Source: Oegoconia quadripuncta (lineage: Eukaryota > Arthropoda > Insecta > Lepidoptera > Autostichidae). Taken from it: DNA of 64,000 bases. Of this stretch, positions 60,732 to 64,000 are shown in pieces. The translations under genes were made by a program, and so were the position numbers. The notes under the pieces were generated by a model, which made no database searches, was not told the DNA's origin, and was given only the letters and a program-made list of their open reading frames with translations. Position 1 is the first letter of the stretch; each line of letters begins with the position of its first letter. The stretch spans positions 34,590,836 to 34,654,835 of the forward strand of contig OX438748.1 in the NCBI GenBank assembly GCA_949316235.1, read 5' to 3'.

Positions 60732-62423
60732 TTACTGCGTGTGGTAATCATCAAAGCACTCAACACAAAGTCCTGGCTGGCCACTACACAACATACAATG
60801 CCAATACGTATCTTTGCGATGTTTTGCTTTGTAGCACTGGCGACAATGCTTTCGCTTTATTTTTCCATTGGCATTTCTTTCCGTGATACGACTAAGCTTA
60901 TGATGCTGTTCCACTGAACGAGGTCTCGAAGGTCCTGGAGCTGATGTGGCTTTTTCAGGCAACAAACTATTTATCACATTAAGACGATAGTCATATAACC
61001 TCATCTTTGGTTGTCTAGAATATGTATTATAAATTTTATACGAATTTATTAAAAGCATCTGAAAAACGTGAATAGCGACTTTAAGGTACCATCTGATTGT
61101 CTTTCTTTCGCAAGGATAGAAAGCAAGAAGTCGGTCTTGTCGGTCCACGCCGGTCATAAAATCATTATATCTGGCTATAGCTTCAGGTTTTTTCCGTGAT
61201 TGGCCGCGTTTATTGGTGACTGGCACCATTTTTTCAGGATATTCTGTGGTTACGTAAACAACGTCACGCTTATCCTTCCATTTTCCGATGTGGACACCAT
61301 CACGGAAACGTGACACATTTTCTCCTTTTTTTAGATGTGCTTGAATAACTTCTTTTGGATTCTCTTTTAGGTCTTTACTTAAGGTACCGGTGCAGTAAGT
61401 TTTTTCGTTTAGTAACTTCTTTGCCAAACTAAAACTGTTGTAAAAATTATCCATATAAATAGCGTGCCCGCTATTTAGCTTCTCCTGGAGAAGTTGCATG
61501 ACTACCTTCTCAGCATGACCTTTACCTGCCACATCTGTGTCTTTGCAACCAGCATAAACTCTAAACTTCAACACGAGACCATCAGGTTCTGTTAACGTAT
61601 ACAGCTTTATCCCGTACTTATGACGCTTGTTTTTTATGAATTGGCGAGAATATAATCGTCCTCTCCACAATATCATACTTTCGTCAAGAGAAAGTTCCTT
61701 AGCCGGATAATAACAATTTACCATCTTCTCGTTGAAGTAATCAATTACTTTACTAATTTTGTCTATAGGATCTTGGCTCTCAGTCTCAGATGTGAAATGT
61801 AAACATCTCATAATTATAAGAAATCGATTTCTAGACATTTGTTCACCAAAAATCGGGATGGAAAATAGACGCGTCTTCTTCCAGTAGTCTTGTATACGGC
61901 TCATAGAAATAGTGCCCATATGAAATAATAAACCCAAAAATACTCTCAACTCCTCGACAGTCAATTCTTTCCAGTCAGTTATTCTAGACGACTCTTGAAC
62001 GTTTTCAGAGAAAAACATTTTTTCTGCTTGCGCATTTGTGTCCGTGCATATCACGTGTAAAAGAGTTTCATCAAAAAAATAATTAAAATAATCAATTGGA
62101 TTATTACCACTGGGCTGTCCGTAGAATGCGTTCAGTTGAGTAAAGGTCAAGACCACTAATTCTCCTGCGGTGGTCCACATGGACGTAGAACCTGATGACG
62201 ATGGCTGATTGTGTGGTGGTTGAGGTGAAATGGCGAATGGCGGACGAAGCGGCAATTCTTCATTCTCATCCTCTTCATCTGAGGATCCATCATCTTCAGG
62301 GTCTGTATGGCTGTCATCGTTACTTCCCAGATCCCCAAACAATAATTTTTCGTCCGAGATTTCGGCGGAATCGGGAGCTTTTCGTTTACGTTTAGCCCTT
62401 GAAAGACCTTCGCCACTCTCCAT
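60732..62423 (-). CDS. piggyBac-type transposase, intact
   Basis: The 563-residue, intronless protein belongs to the piggyBac (DDE_Tnp_1_7) family, which cuts and pastes DNA at TTAA sites. The N-terminus (1-60) is basic then strongly acidic, as usual. The catalytic core spans about 90-460. The three catalytic Asp are visible in ELSLDES (D247), AIYMDNFYNS (D325) and FMTGVDRQD (D427, with D430 as the accompanying conserved Asp). WRGRLYSRQFIKNKRHKYGI and YPCERKTIRWYLKV are further family blocks. The C-terminal Cys/His domain that binds the element ends is at 527-561 (HCRQC, HCMLC, CVEC). Length is typical and no frame break is seen. It may be an autonomous transposon or a domesticated copy; element ends were not found with confidence. 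Confidence 0.93.
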   Translation of the reverse strand: MESGEGLSRAKRKRKAPDSAEISDEKLLFGDLGSNDDSHTDPEDDGSSDEEDENEELPLRPPFAISPQPPHNQPSSSGSTSMWTTAGELVVLTFTQLNAFYGQPSGNNPIDYFNYFFDETLLHVICTDTNAQAEKMFFSENVQESSRITDWKELTVEELRVFLGLLFHMGTISMSRIQDYWKKTRLFSIPIFGEQMSRNRFLIIMRCLHFTSETESQDPIDKISKVIDYFNEKMVNCYYPAKELSLDESMILWRGRLYSRQFIKNKRHKYGIKLYTLTEPDGLVLKFRVYAGCKDTDVAGKGHAEKVVMQLLQEKLNSGHAIYMDNFYNSFSLAKKLLNEKTYCTGTLSKDLKENPKEVIQAHLKKGENVSRFRDGVHIGKWKDKRDVVYVTTEYPEKMVPVTNKRGQSRKKPEAIARYNDFMTGVDRQDRLLAFYPCERKTIRWYLKVAIHVFQMLLINSYKIYNTYSRQPKMRLYDYRLNVINSLLPEKATSAPGPSRPRSVEQHHKLSRITERNANGKIKRKHCRQCYKAKHRKDTYWHCMLCSGQPGLCVECFDDYHTQ

Positions 62424-62760
62424 TTTAAATCGATAACACCAGCGTAATTATTTTTTTAAATAAGGAACCGCGATGTTGTAACGGTTTTTTTAAAGTATTG
62501 CGCGCGATGCCCACCCCTAAACAACATTCCACGGTCGTTGCCGGCCGAGCACTGGCGCTATAGAAAAACATGGCCGCCGCCCCGCGCCGGCGCGGAACGA
62601 CGACTACCTAGCCCTGCACCCCGCGTCTCGCGCCAACGCGTGATTATTGTGCTAAAACCATGGACTTATTATTTAAACAGGACTGAGTACTCGCCGCTGA
62701 AAAACGAGCCGAGCAGGATGTGTAACGTAGAGGCCGTTTGTCTCTGTCTAACAGGGTGAC
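62424..62760. promoter_or_regulatory. GC-rich upstream flank of the piggyBac gene
   Basis: 62520-62650 is dense in CG (GGCCGCCGCCCCGCGCCGGC), unlike the AT-rich surroundings. It lies 100-230 bp upstream of the transposase ATG. It may hold the promoter or 5' leader. CAGGGTGACC at 62752 is a weak candidate for the outer end of the element. Confidence 0.35.
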
Positions 62761-63820
62761 CACAATATATTTGTTACTTGGGACAAATGTTTAATAAAAT
62801 ATTTGTCAAAAAACTTTGGCGTTTTGACATTAGCCGGCGTGAGCCATTTATTTCGCATTTCTTCATTTTTTGGGAAACTGCAATAATAGTACAACAGTCA
62901 GGACCCTAATCAATCACACATATTTCACATATTTCGACTCATTTCAAGAATTCATGGGCATCCTACTTCTTTGATTTACAAAAATATTATTTTTAGCTTA
63001 CCTGTGGAAAGATATGTTGCAACCACCATAGGATTCACTTGAGCAAGTATAAACGCAACACTTTTTCACCATTTTACTCCTTTTACTTGTTATAATATAA
63101 CAAATACTTCAAAAAACTTTTAATGCAAAGAAAATTCAAAATCACACCGAACCGCCATGACATGACATGCTTTTCAGGGTTACCATAAAAATAACAAAAT
63201 CGAAATAAAAATGTATGTTTTCTGTTTGATTTAAGAATATATGAAAAGAAATTAATGCGAATGTTATTTGTTTATTTATAATTGTTAAAATAACATAAAA
63301 ATATAAGTGTTTCAATGGAATTTTTGAGTAGCCAAAACTGTTGATCATAATCATTTTTTTTGCTGGCAAGATGTAAGAACGAGACACACGGCCTCCGTTA
63401 TTTCTATCTCTCTCGGCTCGGATTTGCCTTTGTGTATGGTGCATCCAATTTAATACCTTATTGCGTTGACATAGTGATCATTTTCCTAAATGATTCTTTT
63501 GATAGTTATCAGTCCTGTTTAAATAATAAGTCCATGGCTAAAACAAATTCAACTGTAATACCAAAGCTAAAAAATCATAAACATTACGTTAAGCACATTT
63601 CGTATCGCGCTAATCATTTGAACGGAAATTAACCTAGTTTTTTTTAATACCCGTGGTCAGCTCTACACATTTTGGGTTTGGTTTTACTTTGGTAGCGTCA
63701 ACGATATAATCGTTCACAAAAAATTGCGCGATACCATTTTACATCAGTTAAACTAAAGCTAAACCAAAACCAAAACGTTCCGTTCGAATGGTAAAACCGT
63801 TGTAAAATAGCATGATATTA
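62761..63820. other. No supported gene
   Basis: AT-rich. Small ORFs at 63142-63444 (minus) and 63360-63632 (plus) overlap each other and lack domains. Confidence 0.4.
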
Positions 63821-63894
63821 CCCCTCGCGGGATTCGAACCCGCGACCTTTGGTATAGCAGTCAGAATTTCTAACCACTACACCCAACAGATCGA
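63821..63894 (-). mobile_element. SINE-2 head fragment
   Basis: CCCCTCGCGGGATTCGAACC to CACTACACCCAACAGATCG, with a perfect B box on the minus strand (GGTTCGAATCCCGC). Confidence 0.68.
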
Positions 63895-64000
63895 AGAACT
63901 TTTTTCAGAGAATCAATGTTTTCAATCAGATATTTTATAATGGGCCATTTCCAATGGATCAATAGATATTCACCAATAAAGTGCTTCGACACCGACATAA

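Noticed and set aside
63142..63632. Overlapping ORFs on opposite strands
   Set aside because: Neither has a domain or a plausible start context, and composition matches the AT-rich flanks.

Overview
This window looks like an AT-rich, repeat-dominated, intergenic or intronic stretch of a lepidopteran (moth or butterfly) nuclear genome. The evidence is the mixture of several tRNA-headed SINE families, many 5'-truncated LINE 3' ends with A-rich or short tandem tails, foldback elements, a Tc1/mariner-type element, and a piggyBac-type transposase. I found no multi-exon host gene that I could recognise, and no ribosomal, snRNA or bona fide tRNA gene. All tRNA-like matches belong to SINE heads. Family names used here (LINE-a to LINE-i, SINE-1 to SINE-5) are local labels, assigned by comparing copies inside the window.

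Two mobile-element gene sets are intact. (1) A full-length non-LTR retrotransposon (LINE-i) lies at about 20328-25734. It has a 13-bp target-site duplication on both sides, an Inr plus DPE-like promoter at its extreme 5' end, a 485-residue ORF1 with three zinc knuckles, an ORF2 of about 1,200 residues (endonuclease, reverse transcriptase, RNase H, C-terminal zinc knuckle) and a poly(A) tail. The ORF2 frame opens 20 nt before the ORF1 stop, and the conserved start of its endonuclease lies upstream of its first ATG. (2) An intronless 563-codon piggyBac-type transposase lies at 60732-62423 on the minus strand, with its DDD residues and C-terminal Cys/His domain in place.

Layout. 1-20 kb: truncated LINEs, SINEs and MITEs, including a 1,041-bp mariner-type element with inverted repeats of about 280 bp. 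19.77-20.09 kb: an exact 14 x 23 bp minisatellite. 20.3-25.7 kb: the intact LINE. 26-38 kb: more nested SINEs and LINEs, a palindromic element bounded by LINE 3' ends, and a 297-bp segment present twice without visible differences. 35-37 kb: mostly non-repetitive sequence with a CpG-rich patch. 39-40 kb: a satellite-like array with a period of about 182 bp. 40.26-40.53 kb: a TTAA-flanked piggyBac-type MITE. 42-60 kb: SINE-1 and SINE-2 copies, a second mariner-type copy, a decayed LTR-retrotransposon gag relic, and several hairpins and degenerate arrays. 60.7-62.4 kb: the piggyBac transposase with a GC-rich upstream flank. 62.7-64 kb: little recognisable sequence.

The relations that matter are between mobile elements. 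SINE-5 shares its 3' end with LINE-b, which suggests it borrows the LINE-b machinery. SINE-2 and SINE-3 share a body but differ in their tRNA-like heads. Several nested insertions with target-site duplications give a relative order of insertion. The mariner and TTAA-type MITEs are non-autonomous and would need transposase supplied from elsewhere.
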